From positions 35,800,332-35,864,331 of the forward strand of contig NC_135549.1 of assembly GCF_964340395.1 (NCBI RefSeq): a stretch of 64,000 bases of DNA, in the 5' to 3' direction. The DNA is from Glandiceps talaboti (lineage: Eukaryota > Hemichordata > Enteropneusta > Spengelidae). Below, piece by piece: positions 1 through 15,200 of the stretch (positions within the stretch are counted from its first letter, which is position 1; each line of letters opens with the position of its first letter). The position numbers were made by a program, and so were the translations under genes. Below the pieces are notes generated by a model. The model made no database searches. It was given only the letters and a program-made list of their open reading frames with translations, and was not told where the DNA came from.

Positions 1-384
1 TAGGCACAATATCATTGTTGTGTCTTTTTATATTGACTGTGTCAGTGGTACATGTTATTGTATCAAAATAAAAGCAATCAACTCTTGAAAGCAAGACAAA
101 CAATCCGGACTACGCATGCATTACAAAATATTTGCAATGCCCCTTTCTGTTTTTAAGTCAACTTCGTGTAAATTTTAGCAACTTGTAAATTAATGATTAT
201 TCCTAGTCGTTCGGCAAAGTCTTGTAAACAATAAACTAGTGAGTTGGTTGCTTTCATTGCCTATCATGCTTGTGTATATGATGTGTGTACGGCACACCTT
301 GTACTGCTGCATACACACATAAATGCAGTGCACATAACATGCGTGATTATAAAATAAAGGTGATAATATACTGATGAAGTCTGT

Positions 385-431
<47 letters not shown>

Positions 432-2088
432 TGTATCACCATTTCCGAAAAACGGCTGCATCGATTCAAACAAAATTTCATAGACATGTTCCTTAGGGTA
501 ATGGCCAGAACTGATTAGGTTTTGGTAATAATCCGATGAATATTTGATCACGTCACATCACATACGTGTAATTCTGTAATACTATGCCTCTGATTTGTGT
601 ATTGGCACTTTCCTGTTGTTCGGTAAACTATCATCAGTGACGATCATTTCCTCTAAATTTCAGCTTTTTCACTCATTACGAAGACATGGGTTTTCTGATT
701 ATTTTCAGATTCGTCGCAAGACGAGAAAGCATTGCATTCAACTCCAGTATATGCAGCTTCCTACTTTCTTTTCCAAGTTTGGAATTTTAATGTAATGTGC
801 AGATTTGATATAGATAATACAGTGATTCCATCAAAGAATGACCACTCTAAACAAATGTTCATTATGTTCAAATGATACAAATAAGCACCCCTAACATTTG
901 TTTGGTATGCATGGGTAAATGTAAATTTGAATAATATCATTTCAAACCCTAACTTGGATTGATATCACAACGTCCTTTCAGATTTCTTATAGTTTGGCAT
1001 ACCTTTTTGCCAATTCAGGGGTATATCATGTACTAAAGCCAAGATGTGTTGCATTCCAGCAAATATTAAGAGTAGGAAAAAATACGCCAAGACTGTCCTT
1101 AAGGGAAGGCATTCAGTTTAAACACAGAACTGCCCTATATAAAGAGGATTATGGCTAATCTATGCAAATGCAGGAAAGTCAAACTGCTGTACAGAGCACT
1201 AGGTTCTGGGTCTTGTTTTTCAGCATTTTTTTCTGTGCTCCAAGAAACACGAAGGTCATGTATCATGTACAAATTGTTTGTGAATGTCGTAGGATGGTAA
1301 CTTGATACACAAATTAGTTGAAAATCAATCTGTTTGTTTCATAGAATGAAAAAAACTTTCAAAAATGAGACAAATTCTCCTGCAAACAGCTGATTAGATT
1401 GTGTGTCACTCATGATTATTCAAATATGCGGCATTTGCATGTGAACAACCCAGATAGGGAATGTTTATATTTTCTCCACCTCCAAGCATACAGTCAGTCA
1501 GTCATATGCAAAATAGGGTCCAAGGCACTAATAACTAACCTTTCGCGGAACATGCAGATCACTTTGAATACTACTTTGCAATTTTTGATGTCAACATTTA
1601 TATGGTTTAAATTACAAAAACAAATCGGTAATTACGTATATAGAGGGTACATGTGCCGTCGTTTCAAACAGGTAATTAGTTCAGAGTGTCGTATCTCCTC
1701 ATTGCATTTGTTCAACACAGTTACATGTCCTTGTGTACACCTAGGTATCGTTGTTGTTCTCTAATACCTAATTAGCTTGCTTCGAACATTCACATTTCAC
1801 ATCGAATATTTCAATATTTCCACATGTACTTTTGAACACCTATCAGTTTCTTTAAACATGGCATTCCAGAGCAAGGGTAAGGAATCACCTTTTTATACTG
1901 GTCGATTGTTATGTCCTTCTGCACATGTTTATTCCATGCTCCACTGGCGAAACAAATCCATGTGTATTGCTATAGTGATTGTGAACATAATTTATACCAT
2001 GTATCGCTATAGTGATAGTGAAAACTTGATGTTCAAAATGCACAACTCAAAGTTTACTAAATTATTTTTTCCGCTAAAATTACTCCAG
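1..2088. other. Upstream intronic/flanking DNA, no exon recognised
   Basis: No convincing exon is visible here. I looked for the Gly-rich nucleotide-binding segment expected for the N-terminus of the dehydrogenase that starts at 2089 and found none, so that exon should lie left of the window. The stretch holds a (GT)n tract at 381-434. The ~110 bases after it resemble dispersed repeats at 45771-45870 and 47541-47690 (shared words such as AACTGATTAGGTTTTGGTAA). Around 1050-1125 another dispersed repeat is recognised by AAGGCATTCAGTTTAAA, seen again near 49570 and, diverged, near 50450. The few open frames of 60-120 codons show no domain and are probably chance. Confidence 0.6.
381..434. repeat. 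(GT)n microsatellite
   Basis: A run of GT dinucleotides with a few CT interruptions. It sits at the edge of a dispersed AT-rich repeat; similar GT-rich edges accompany related copies near 45740 and 47545. Confidence 0.9.
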
Positions 2089-2213
2089 GCCTACAAAAGG
2101 TGGTGCGCATTATATTCCTGCTGATCTCTCAAAACCTGAAGATATTGAAGAACTGTACAAGAAACTCAAAGAAATTCATCCCGAAGGTGTTGATGTACTT
2201 ATCAATAATGCAG
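2089..2213 (+). CDS. SDR exon A (cofactor-side segment with NNAG)
   Basis: The acceptor is CTCCAG before 2089 and the donor is GTTAGT at 2214. The first base completes a split codon. The exon reads through a helix rich in Glu and Lys after PADLSKPEDIEEL and ends at VLINNA plus the first base of a Gly codon. In classical SDRs NNAG stabilises the central sheet, and its first Asn joins the catalytic Asn-Ser-Tyr-Lys set. The visible frame has no stop codon. It is the most upstream exon seen in this window. Confidence 0.88.
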
Positions 2214-2290
2214 GTTAGTGTTTAACAAGTTATATTGTTTTACTAACCATTGCTTATATTGAAAAACAAGTATATTTCACATAGAGGCCA

Positions 2291-2523
<233 letters not shown>

Positions 2524-2566
2524 AATTCTAAACTGCCTAAAACTGTCCATCAGTGTATCTTTTAGG

Positions 2567-5500
2567 GATAATAAGTGATACAGTTGCCAATATCCTGAAA
2601 GTAAGTAATAGTTCTTAATATCCTGATAATAAGTGATAGTTACCAATATCCTGATAATAATTAATAGTTTCCAATATCCTGATAATAAGTGAGTTACTAA
2701 TATCTTGATAATAAGTGATACAGTTGCCAATATCCTGATAATAAGTGAGTTACTAATATCTTGATAATAAGTAATAGTTCCTAATATCTTGATAATAAGT
2801 GATAGTTCCTAATATCTTGATATGTAATAGTTCCTAATATCTTGATAATAAGTAATAGTTCCTAATATCCTGATAATAAGTGATAGTTCCTAATATCTTG
2901 ATATGTAATAGTTCCTAATATCTTGATAATAAGTAATAGTTCCTAATATCTTGATAATAAGTAATAGTTCCTAATATCCTGATAATAAGTAATAGTTCCT
3001 AATATCTTGATAATAAGTAATAGTTCCTAATATCTTGATATGTAATAGTTCCTAATATCTTGATAATATGTAATAGTTCCTAATATCCTGATAATGAGTG
3101 ATAGTTACTAATATCCTGATAATAAGTAATAGTTCCTAATATCCTGATAATAAGTAATAGTTCCTAATATCCTGATATGTAATAGTTCCTAATATCTTGA
3201 TAATGAGTGATAGTTACTAATATCCTGGTAATAAGTAATAGTTCCTAATATCTTGATAATAAGTGATAGTTTTTAATATCTTGATAAGTGATAGTTACTA
3301 ATATCTTGATAATAAGTGATAGTTATCAATATCATGATAATAAGTAATAGTTCCTAATATCTTGATAATAAGTAATAGTTCCTAATATCCTGATAATAAG
3401 TGATAGTTACTAATATCCTGATAATAAGTGAGTTACTAATATCTTGATAATAAGTGATACAGTTGCCAATATCCTGATAATAAGTGATAGTTTCCAATAT
3501 CCTGATAATAAGTGATACAGTTACCAATATCCTGATAATAAGTAATAGTTCCTAATATCTTGATAATAAGTGATAGTTCCTAATATCTTGATAATAAGTG
3601 ATAGTTCCTAATATCTTGATAATAAGTAATAGTTACTAATATCTTGATAATAAGTAATAGTTCCTAATTTCGTGATAAGTGATAGTTACTAATATTCTGA
3701 TAATAAGTGATAGTTACTAATATCTTGATAATAAGTAATAGTTCCTAATATCTTGATAATAAGTGATAGTTACTAATATCTTGATAAGAAGTGATAGTTC
3801 CTAATATCCTGATAATAAGTGATACAGTTGCCAATATCCTGAAAGTAAGTGATAGTTACTAATATCTTAATAATAAGTGATAGTTCTTAATATCCTGATA
3901 ATAAGTGATAGTTACCAAAATCCTGATAATAATTAATAGTTTCCAATATCCTGATAATAAGTGAGTTACTAATATCTTGATAATAAGTGATACAGTTGCC
4001 AATATCCTGATAATAAGTGAGTTACTAATATCTTGATAATAAGTAATAGTTCCTAATATCTTGATAATAAGTGATAGTTCCTAATATCTTGATATGTAAT
4101 AGTTCCTAATATCTTGATAATAAGTAATAGTTCCTAATATCCTGATAATAAGTGATAGTTCCTAACTTGATATGTAATAGTTCCTAATATCTTGATAATA
4201 AGTAATAGTTCCTAATATCTTGATAATAAGTAATAGTTCCAAATATCCTGATAATAAGTAATAGTTCCTAATATCTTGATAATAAGTAATAGTTCCTAAT
4301 ATCTTGATATGTAATAGTTCCTAATATCTTGATAATAAGTAATATTTCCTAATATCCTGATAATAAGTAATAGTTCCTAATATCCTGATATGTAATAGTT
4401 CCTAATATCTTGATAATGAGTGATAGTTACTAATATCCTGATAATAAGTAATAGTTCCTAATATCTTGATAATAAGTGATAGTTACTAATATCTTGATAA
4501 TAAGTGATAGTTACCAATATCATGATAATAAGTAATAGTTTCTAATATCTTGATAATAAGTAATAGTTCCTAATATCCTGATAATAAGTGATAGTTACTA
4601 ATATCCTGATAATAAGTGAGTTACTAATATCTTGATAATAAGTGATACAGTTGCCAATATCCTGATAATAAGTGATAGTTTCCAATATCCTGATAATAAG
4701 TGATACAGTTACCAATATCCTGATAATAAGTAATAGTTCCTAATATCTTGATAATAAGTGATAGTTCCTAATATCTTGATAATAAGTGATAGTTCCTAAT
4801 ATCTTGATAATAAGTAATAGTTACTAATATCTTGATAATAAGTAATAGTTCCTAATTTCGTGATAAGTGATAGTTACTAATATTCTGATAATAAGTGATA
4901 GTTACTAATATCTTGATAATAAGTAATAGTTCCTAATATCTTGATAATAAGTGATAGTTACTAATATCTTGATAATAAGGAATAGTTCCTAATATATTGA
5001 TAATAAGTGATAGTTACTAATATCTTGATAATAAGTAATAGTTCCTAATATTTTGATAATAAGTGATAGTTCTTTTATCTTGATAAGTGATAGTTACTAA
5101 TATCTTGATAATAAGTGAGTTACTAATATCTTGTTAATAAGTGATACAGTTGTCAATATCCTGATAATAAGTAATAGCTACTAATATTCTGATAATAAGT
5201 AATAGTTACTAATATCCTGATAATAAGTGATAGTTACTAATTTCTTGATAATAAGTAATAGTTCCTAATATATTGATAATAAGTGATAGTTCTTATATCT
5301 TGATAAGTGATAGTTACTAATATCTTGATAATAAGTGATAGTTACTAATATCTTGATAATAAGTGATAGTTCCTAATATCTTGATAATAAGTGAGTTACT
5401 AATATCTTGATAATAAGTGATACAGTTGCCAATATCCTGATAATAAGTGATAGTTTCCAATATCCTTTATAATAATAAGTGATACAGTTACCAATATCTT

Positions 5501-6199
5501 GATACTAAGTAATAGTTCCTAATATCCTGATAATAAGTTAGAATTACTAATATCCTGATAATAAGTGAGAGTTACTAATATCCTGATGAGTGATAGTTAC
5601 CAATATCCTGATAGTAAGTGATAGTTTCCAATATCCTGATAATAAGTGATACAGTTGCCAATATCTTGATAATAAGTAATAGTTCCTAATATCTTGATAA
5701 TAAGTAATAGTTCCTAACATCTTGATAATAAGTAATAGTTCCTAATATCTTGATAATAAGTGAGTTACTAATATTTTGATAATAAGTAATAGTTCCTAAT
5801 ATCTTGATAATAAGTGATAGTTACTAATATCCTGATAATAAGTAATAGTGCCTAATATCTTGATAATAAGTAATAGTTCCTAATATCTTGATAATAAGTG
5901 ATAGTTCCTAATATCCTGATAATAAGTGATAGTTACTAATATCTTGATAATAAGTGATAGTTACTAATATCTTGATAATAAGTGATAGTTGCTAATATTT
6001 TGATAATAAGTAATAGTTACTAATATCTTGATAATAAGTAATAGTTCCTAATATCTTGATAAGAAGTGATAGTTACTAATATCCGGATAATAAGTGAGAG
6101 TTACTAATATCCTTATAAGTTATAGTTACTAATATCCTGATAATAAGTGATACAGTTGCTAATATCCTGATAAGTGATAGTTAGACATATCCTGATAAT
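2567..6199. repeat. Minisatellite, long 28-bp-type block
   Basis: About 3.6 kb of the 28-bp monomer with many length variants (for example GTGAGTTACTAATATC and GATATGTAATAG forms). A segment near 2580-3540 recurs near 3840-4710 with the same variants in the same order, a local duplication of about 1.25 kb. No open frame of interest. Confidence 0.9.
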
Positions 6200-7785
6200 A
6201 AGTGATACAATTACCAATATCCTAATAGCAAGTGATACAATTACCAATATCCTGATAGCAAGTGATACAGTTACCAATATCCTGATAGCAAGTGATACAA
6301 TTACCAATAGCCTGATAGCAAGTGATAGAGTTACCAATATCCTGATAACAAGTGATACATTTACCAATATCCTGATAGCAAGTGATACAATTACCAATAG
6401 CCTGATAGCAAGTGATACAGTTACCAATATCCTGATAGCAAGTGATACATTTACCAATATCCTGATAGCAAGTGATACAATTACCAATATCCTGATAGCA
6501 AGTGATACAATTACCAATATCCTAATAGCAAGTGATACAATTACCAATATCCTCATAGCAAGTGATACAATTACCAATATCCTGATAGCAAGTGATACAA
6601 TTAACAATATCCTGATAGCAAGTGATACAATTACCAATATCCTAATAGCAAGTGATACAATTACCAATATCCTGATCGCAAGTGACACAATTACCAATAT
6701 CCTGATAGCAAGTGATACAATTACCAATATCCTGATAGCAAGTGATACAATTACCAATATCCTAATAGCAAGTGATACAATTACCAATATCCTGATAGCA
6801 AGTGATACAATTAACAATATCCTGATAGCAAGTGATACAATTACTAATATCCTAATAGCAAGTGATACAATTACCAATATCCTGATAGCAAGTGACACAA
6901 TTACCAATATCCTGATAGCAAGTGATAGAATTACCAATATCCTGATAGCAAGTGATACAATTACCAATATCCTAATAGCAAGTGATACAATTACCAATAT
7001 CCTGATAGCAAGTGATACAATTACCAATATCCTAATAGCAAGTGATACAATTACCAATATCCTGATAGCAAGTGATACAATTACCAATATCCTGATAGCA
7101 AGTGATACAATTACCAATATCCTGATAGCAAGTGATACAATTACCAATATCCTGATAGCAAGTGATACAATTACCAATATCCTATAAGGAAGTGATACAA
7201 TTACCAATATCCTAATAGCAATTGATACAATTACCAATATCCTGATAGCAAGTGATACAATTACCAATATCCTAATAGCAAGTGATACAATTACCAATAT
7301 CCTAATAGCAAGTGATACAATTACCAATATCCTGATAGCAAGTGATACAATTACCAATATTCTAATAGCAAGTGATACAATTACCAATATCCTGATAGCA
7401 AGTGATACAATTACCAATATCCTGATAGCAATTGATACAATTACCAATATCCTGATAGCAAGTGATACAATTACCAATATCCTATAAGGAAGTGATACAA
7501 TTACGAATATCCTAATAGCAATTGATACAATTACCAATATCCTGATAGCAAGTGATACAATTACCAATATCCTAATAGCAAGTGATACAATTACCAATAT
7601 CCTAATAGCAAGTGATACAATTACCAATATCCTGATAGGAAGTGATACAATTACCAATATCCTAATAGCAAGTGATACAATTACCAATATCCTAATAGCA
7701 AGTGATACAATTACCATTATCCTGATAGCAAGTGATACAGTTACCAATATCCTAGTAATAAGTGATACAATTACCAATATCCTGA
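6200..7785. repeat. Minisatellite, first 30-bp-type block
   Basis: About 53 copies of the 30-bp monomer in perfect 30-base register. Point variants include ATAAGGAAG for GATAGCAAG and CAATTGATA for CAAGTGATA. Long open frames on both strands are by-products of the period and have no coding signature. Confidence 0.93.
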
Positions 7786-8757
7786 AAGTAAGTGATAGTT
7801 ACTAATATCTTGATAATAAGTGATAGTTCCTAATATCTTGGTAATAAGTGATAGTTACTAATATCTTGATAATAAGTAATAGTTCCTAATATCTCGATAA
7901 TAAGTGATAGTTACTAATATCCTGATAATAAGTGAGTTACTAATATCCTGATAATAAGTAATAGTTCCTAATATCTTGATAATAAGTGATTGTTCCTAAT
8001 ATCCTGATAATAAGTGAGTTACTAATATCCTGATAATAAGTAATAGTTCCTAATATCCTGATAATAAGTGAGTTACTAATATCTTGATAATAAGTAATAG
8101 TTCCTAATATCCTGATAATAAGTGATAGTTTTTAATATCTTGATAATAAGTGATAGTTCCTAATATCCTGATAATAAGTAATAGTTCCTAATATCTTGAT
8201 AAGAAGTGATAGTTCCTAATATCCTGATAACAAGTGATAGTTCCTAATATCCTGATAATAAGTGATAGTTACTAATATCTTGATAATAAGTGATAGTTAC
8301 TAATATCTTGATAATAAGTGATAGTTACTAATATTTTGATAAGAAGTGATAGTAACTAATATCTTGATAAGAAGTGATAGTTCCTAATATCCTGATAATA
8401 AGTGATACAGTTGCCAATATCTTGATAATAAGTAATAGTTCCTAATATCTTGATAATAAGTGATAGTTACTAATATCTTGATAATAAGTGATAGTTCCTA
8501 ATATCCTGATAATAAGTGATAGTTACTAATATCTTGATAATAAGTGATAGTTACTAATATCTTGATAATAAGTGATAGTTACTAATATCTTGATATTAAG
8601 TAATAGTTCCTAATATCTTGATAAGAAGTGATAGTTACTAATATCCGGATAATAAGTGAGAGTTACTAATATCCTTATAAGTTATAGTTACTAATATCCT
8701 GATAATAAGTGATTCAGTTGCTAATATCCTGATAAGTGATAGTTACTAATATCCTGA
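7786..8757. repeat. Minisatellite, 28-bp-type linker block
   Basis: About 1 kb of 28-bp monomers between two 30-bp blocks. Its right end carries the ordered variants ATCCGGATAATAAGTGAGAG, CCTTATAAGTTATAG and GATTCAGTTGCTAAT. This signature recurs at the right end of most linkers in the array. Confidence 0.88.
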
Positions 8758-11700
8758 TAATAAGTGATACAATTACCAATATCCTAACAGCAAGTGATAC
8801 AATTACCAATATCCTGATAGCAAGTGATACAGTTACCAATATCCTGATAGCAAGTGATACAATTACCAATAGCCTGATAGCAAGTGATACAGTTACCAAT
8901 AACCTGATAACAAGTGATACATTTACCAATATCCTGATAGCAAGTGATACAATTACCAATAGCCTGATAGCAAGTGATACAGTTACCAATATCCTGATAG
9001 CAAGTGATACATTTACCAATATCCTGATAGCAAGTGATACAATTACCAATATCCTGATAGCAAGTGATACAATTACCAATATCCTAATAGCAAGTGATAC
9101 AATTACCAATATCCTAATAGCAAGTGATACAATTACCAATATCCTGATAGCAAGTGATACAATTAACAATATCCTGATAGCAAGTGATACAATTACCAAT
9201 ATCCTAATAGCAAGTGATACATTTACCAATATCCTGATAGCAAGTGATACAATTACCAATATCCTGATAGCAAGTGATACAATTACCAATATCCTAATAG
9301 CAAGTGATACAATTACCAATATCCTAATAGCAAGTGATACAATTACCAATATCCTGATAGCAAGTGATACAATTACCAATATCCTAATAGCAAGTGATAC
9401 AATTACCAATATCCTGATAGCAAGTGATACATTTACCAATATCCTGATAGCAAGTGATACAATTACCAATAGCCTGATAGCAAGTGATACAGTTACCAAT
9501 ATCCTGATAGCAAGTGATACATTTACCAATATCCTGATAGCAAGTGATACAATTACCAATATCCTGATAGCAAGTGATACAATTACCAATATCCTAATAG
9601 CAAGTGATACAATTACCAATATCCTAATAGCAAGTGATACAATTACCAATATCCTGATAGCAAGTGATACAATTAACAATATCCTGATAGCAAGTGATAC
9701 AATTACCAATATCCTAATAGCAAGTGATACATTTACCAATATCCTGATAGCAAGTGATACAATTACCAATATCCTGATAGCAAGTGATACAATTACCAAT
9801 ATCCTAATAGCAAGTGATACAATTACCAATATCCTAATAGCAAGTGATACAATTACCAATATCCTGATAGCAAGTGATACAATTACCAATATCCTAATAG
9901 CAAGTGATACAATTACCAATATCCTGATAGCAAGTGATACAATTACCAATATCCTGATAGCAAGTGATACAATTACCAATATCCTGATAGCAAGTGATAC
10001 AATTACCAATATCCTATAAGGAAGTGATACAATTACCAATATCCTAATAGCAATTGATACAATTACCAATATCCTGATAGCAAGTGATACAATTACCAAT
10101 ATCCTAATAGCAAGTGATACAATTACCAATATCCTAATAGCAAGTGATACAATTACCAATACTGTACACAGGGTAATTATTCGCGCATTTTTAATTTCGC
10201 GCAATTTCGCGCTCGATCGTGACCGCGAAATTAAAACTGCGCGGATGTACTTGTGTGCGCCCCCATGCGGCAATTATTTAACTTCTTTCTTTTTTGTTAC
10301 AATCACTCCGTATACAACCACACATGGTACACGCAAACACACTGACACACAAGTTTTCAGACAACACCCAATAAAGTATTTGCAACGAAGTTTTACAAAG
10401 AATTATGAATCTTTATTTCCAATTTTGCATCGAATCTCAGAGGAGTACTGCTGATAAGACCCTCGCTTCCGTTTTGTAGAACCGTTGTTTGTTTTGATGA
10501 GGCACGCATCGATGTTTTCGTTGACCTCGACATGTAGATAATTGACTTTGGCTGTCCCATCGGCATGCAAGGGTAAACAATGCCTTATGTAAACATGCTA
10601 TACCAAATCATGTACTGTTGTCCTCGCTTGGTACATGTAATTCCGACATCTTTGCTACCTCTGATTTGCAAAAAGATGACTTCAATTCTGGTCGACACAT
10701 TATGTGACTGTACAAACACGTGTGTGGTGTACGGGCCTTAGTTTGCTGTCAGTATACGTAACTTATATCTCTCTTCCCATCGCTCATTCCATTTTGGCTG
10801 TGTGTTGTGTCGGCATTGATAACACTAATGTACGTGTATCTAAGTAATAAATGCTATTTCTTGCCAATTATTTTGTAATAGACTAAACATTCCATAATCA
10901 AAAATACACACCACTCGGTTTCATTTCACCAACATTAAGATGTAACATTTCAAAATTCAAAGACCAACCCTACGGAGAAATGGTATGTGCTATGGTGCGT
11001 CTTGTACAATCTTATCTAATGTTATCAGCAATAAAGGAAGTCACGTTGACAGCATGAACAGTCCTAGAACACCGTGGGAGTTTATTTTAGAACATGACAG
11101 ATATAAACAAAGTCATAAAGCTTTCCGTCAACCGACATCAGAGGCACCGGCTGTTGTTTTGTGTCACTTATCTTGTTGTCTTTACCTAAATTGTCTCTGC
11201 TTGAAGCTCACTTCATGCAAGCAACCGCAACGCTCTATATTCCATAGTTGTATTTTTGTTTGCATGGTTGTTCATGCCATTTTATTGATACAAGAATCAT
11301 GTAAGTAACGTGTAGCAATCGGATCATTCTCTGTGACTTCGGATACTGAGTATCGAAATGTAACCAACGTGACCTTTTGAACTTCATTCCAAAAAGATGC
11401 AAAACAGAGACACTGACGTGATTTGATTAGTGTTTCACCAAACGTGTGACTGTACCATATTGATGCATGTGTGTTGACGGCTCCTGCTTTGAGGCTGTGA
11501 GCTACCCGACTTTCCTATTGTGTGATCTGGTAACTTGTTTAGTACATAATTGAACAAATTAACACCTACATTTGTCACAAGTCAACGTGTCACAGTATGT
11601 TCGCAGTTGGAAACAATAGAGCACTGCAACTGACGGATGCCGACAGAGCAATACTGCCCATCAATCAGTGTCAAATTTCATTGTTCTCAGCTCAACGTAT

Positions 11701-12285
11701 TGTTTATGTTCACACAAAAAATCCACTGACGGCCTTGCGCGAAAATTAAACTGCGCGTAATCACCGTGATCTCCCAAAGCGCGAAAATAAGACTGCGCAA
11801 TAATTACCCTGTATACAGTATCCTGATAGCAAGTGATACAATTACCAATATTCTAATAGCAAGTGATACAATTACCAATATCCTGATAGCAAGTGATACA
11901 ATTACCAATATCCTGATAGCAATTGATACAATTACCAATATCCTGATAGCAAGTGATACAATTACCAATATCCTATAAGGAAGTGATACAATTACCAATA
12001 TCCTAATAGCAATTGATACAATTACCAATATCCTGATAGCAAGTGATACAATTACCAATATCCTAATAGCAAGTGATACAATTACCAATATCCTAATAGC
12101 AAGTGATACAATTACCAATATCCTGATAGGAAGTGATACAATTACCAATATCCTAATAGCAAGTGATACAATTACCAATATCCTAATAGCAAGTGATACA
12201 ATTACCATTATCCTGATAGCAAGTGATACAGTTACCAATATCCTAGTAATAAGTGATACAATTACCAATATCCTGAAAGTAAGTG
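8758..12285. repeat. Minisatellite, 30-bp-type block split by a transposon
   Basis: 30-bp monomers run from about 8758 to 10161 and resume at 11821 in exactly the register expected if the 1.66-kb insert and one TA are removed. Within the left part, a stretch of about 540 bases (8890-9410) is repeated at 9430-9950 with the same variant order. Confidence 0.9.
10162..11818. mobile_element. Non-autonomous TA-flanked inverted-repeat DNA transposon
   Basis: The insert interrupts a 30-bp monomer. The left end reads CTGTACACAGGGTAATTATT and the right end, reverse-complemented, reads CTGTATACAGGGTAATTATT: 19 of 20 bases match. A TA (10160-10161 and 11819-11820) flanks both sides, so the empty site ACCAATATCCTGATAG is recovered by removing the insert and one TA. 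Inside each terminus are several TTTCGCGC or GCGCGAAA words and CTGCGCG, giving CpG-rich sub-terminal regions unlike the AT-rich surroundings. The ~1.4-kb core has open frames of 69 and 107 codons with no recognisable transposase. The TA target fits Tc1/mariner-like or related cut-and-paste families; the exact family is not assigned. Confidence 0.85.
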
Positions 12286-15200
12286 ATAGTTACTAATATC
12301 TTGATAATAAGTGATAGTTCCTAATATCTTGATAATAAGTGATAGTTACTAATATCTTGATAAGTGTTAGTTACTAATATCTTGATAATAAGTGATAGTT
12401 ACTAATATCTTGATAATAAGTGATAGTTACTAATATCTTGATAATAAGTGATAGTTGCTAATATTTTGATAATAAGTAATAGTTACTAATATCTTGATAA
12501 TAAGTGGTAGTTACTAATATCTTGATATTAAGTAATAGTTCCTAATATCTTGATAAGAAGTGATAGTTACTAATATCCGGATAATAAGTGAGAGTTACTA
12601 ATATCCTTATAAGTTATAGTTACTAATATCCTGATAATAAGTGATTCAGTTGCTAATATCCTGATAAGTGATAGTTACTAATATCCTGATAATAAGTGAT
12701 ACAATTACCAATATCCTAACAGCAAGTGATACAATTACCAATATCCTGATAGCAAGTGATACAGTTACCAATATCCTGATAGCAAGTGATACAATTACCA
12801 ATAGCCTGATAGCAAGTGATACAGTTACCAATATCCTGATAACAAGTGATACATTTACCAATATCCTGATAGCAAGTGATACAATTACCAATAGCCTGAT
12901 AGCAAGTGATACAGTTACCAATATCCTGATAGCAAGTGATACATTTACCAATATCCTGATAGCAAGTGATACAATTACCAATATCCTGATAGCAAGTGAT
13001 ACAATTACCAATATCCTGATAGCAAGTGATACAATTACCAATATCCTAATAGCAAGTGATACAATTACCAATATCCTGATAGCAAGTGATACAATTAACA
13101 ATATCCTGATAGCAAGTGATACAATTACCAATATCCTGATAGCAAGTGATACAATTACCAATATCCTGATAGCAAGTGATACAATTACCAATATCCTAAT
13201 AGCAAGTGATACAATTACCAATATCCTGATAGCAAGTGATACAATTACCAATATCCTGATAGCAAGTGATACAGTTACCAATATCTTGATAATAGTGATA
13301 GTTACTAATATCTTGATAATAAGTAATAGTTACTAATATCCGGATAATAAGTGAGAGTTACTAATATCCTTATAAGTTATAGTTACTAATATCCTGATAA
13401 TAAGTGATTCAGTTGCTAATATCCTGATAAGTGATAGTTACTAATATCCTGATAATAAGTGATACAATTACCAATATCCTAATAGCAAGTGATACAATTA
13501 CCAATATCCTAATAGCAAGTGATACAGTTACCAATATCCTGATAGCAAGTGATACAATTACCAATAGCCTGATAGCAAGTGATACAGTTACCAATATCCT
13601 GATAGCAAGTGATACAATTACCAATAGCCTGATAGCAAGTGATACAGTTACCAATATCCTGATAGCAAGTGATACATTTACCAATATCCTGATAGCAAGT
13701 GATACAATTACCAATATCGTGATAGCAAGTGATACAATTACCAATATCCTAATAGCAAGTGATACAATTACCAATATCCTAATAGCAATTGATACAATTA
13801 CCAATATCCTGATAGCAAGTGATACAATTACCAATATCCTATAAGGAAGTGATACAATTACCAATATCCTAATAGCAATTGATACAATTACCAATATCCT
13901 AATAGCAAGTGATACAATTACCAATATCCTGATAGCAAGTGATACAATTACCAATATCCTATAAGGAAGTGATACAATTACCAATATCCTAATAGCAATT
14001 GATACAATTACCAATATCCTGATAGCAAGTGATACAATTACCAATATCCTAATAGCAATTGATACAATTACCAATATCCTGATAGCAAGTGATACAATTA
14101 CCAATATCCTGATAGCAAGTGATACAATTACCAATATTCTAATAGCAAGTGATACAATTACCAATATCCTGATAGCAAGTGATACAATTACCAATATCCT
14201 ATAAGGAAGTGATACAATTACCAATATCCTAATACAAATTGATACAATTACCAATATCCTGATAGCAAGTGATACAATTACCAATATCCTAATAGCAAGT
14301 GATACAATTACCAATATCCTAATAGCAAGTGATACAATTACCAATATTCTAATAGCAAGTGATACAATTACCAATATCCTGATAGCAAGTGATACAATTA
14401 CCAATATCCTGATAGCAAGTGACACAATTACCAATATCCTGATAGCAATTGATACAATTACCAATATCCTGATAGCAAGTGATACAATTACCAATATCCT
14501 ATAAGGAAGTGATACAATTACGAATATCCTAATAGCAATTGATACAATTACCAATATCATGATAGCAAGTGATACAATTACCAATATCCTAATAGCAAGT
14601 GATACAATTACCAATATCCTAATAGCAAGTGATACAATTACCAATATCCTGATAGGAAGTGATACAATTACCAATATCCTAATAGCAAGTGATACAATTA
14701 CCAATATCCTAATAGCAAGTGATACAATTACCATTATCCTGATAGCAAGTGATACAGTTACCAATATCCTAGTAATAAGTGATACAATTACCAATATCCT
14801 GAAAGTAAGTGATAGTTACTAATATCTTGATAATAAGTGATAGTTCCTAATATCCTGATAATAAGTGATAGTTCCTAATATCCTGATAGTAAGTGATAGT
14901 TACTAATATCTTGATAATAAGTGATAGTTCCTAATATCTTGATAATAAGTGATAGTTACTAATATCCTGATAAGTGTTAGTTACTAATATCTTGATAATA
15001 AGTGATAGTTACTAATATCTTGATAATAAGTAATAGTTCCTAATATCTTGATAATAAGTGATAGTTCCTAATATCCTGATAATAAGTGAGTTACTAATAT
15101 CTTGATAATAAGTAATAGTTCCTAATATCTTGATAATAAGTGATAGTTACTAATATCCTGATAATAAGTGAGTTACTAATATCCTGATAATAAGTAATAG

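Noticed and set aside
1861-1883. ATGGCATTCCAGAGCAAGG followed by GTAAGG as a first coding exon of the SDR
   Set aside because: The donor looks good, but no exon with the Gly-rich motif lies between it and 2089, and its short peptide is not family-specific.
6113-7777. 554-codon minus-strand open frame and its many relatives up to 30461
   Set aside because: They are made only of the 30-bp monomer, appear on both strands at once, and end where 28-bp monomers begin. They are not genes.
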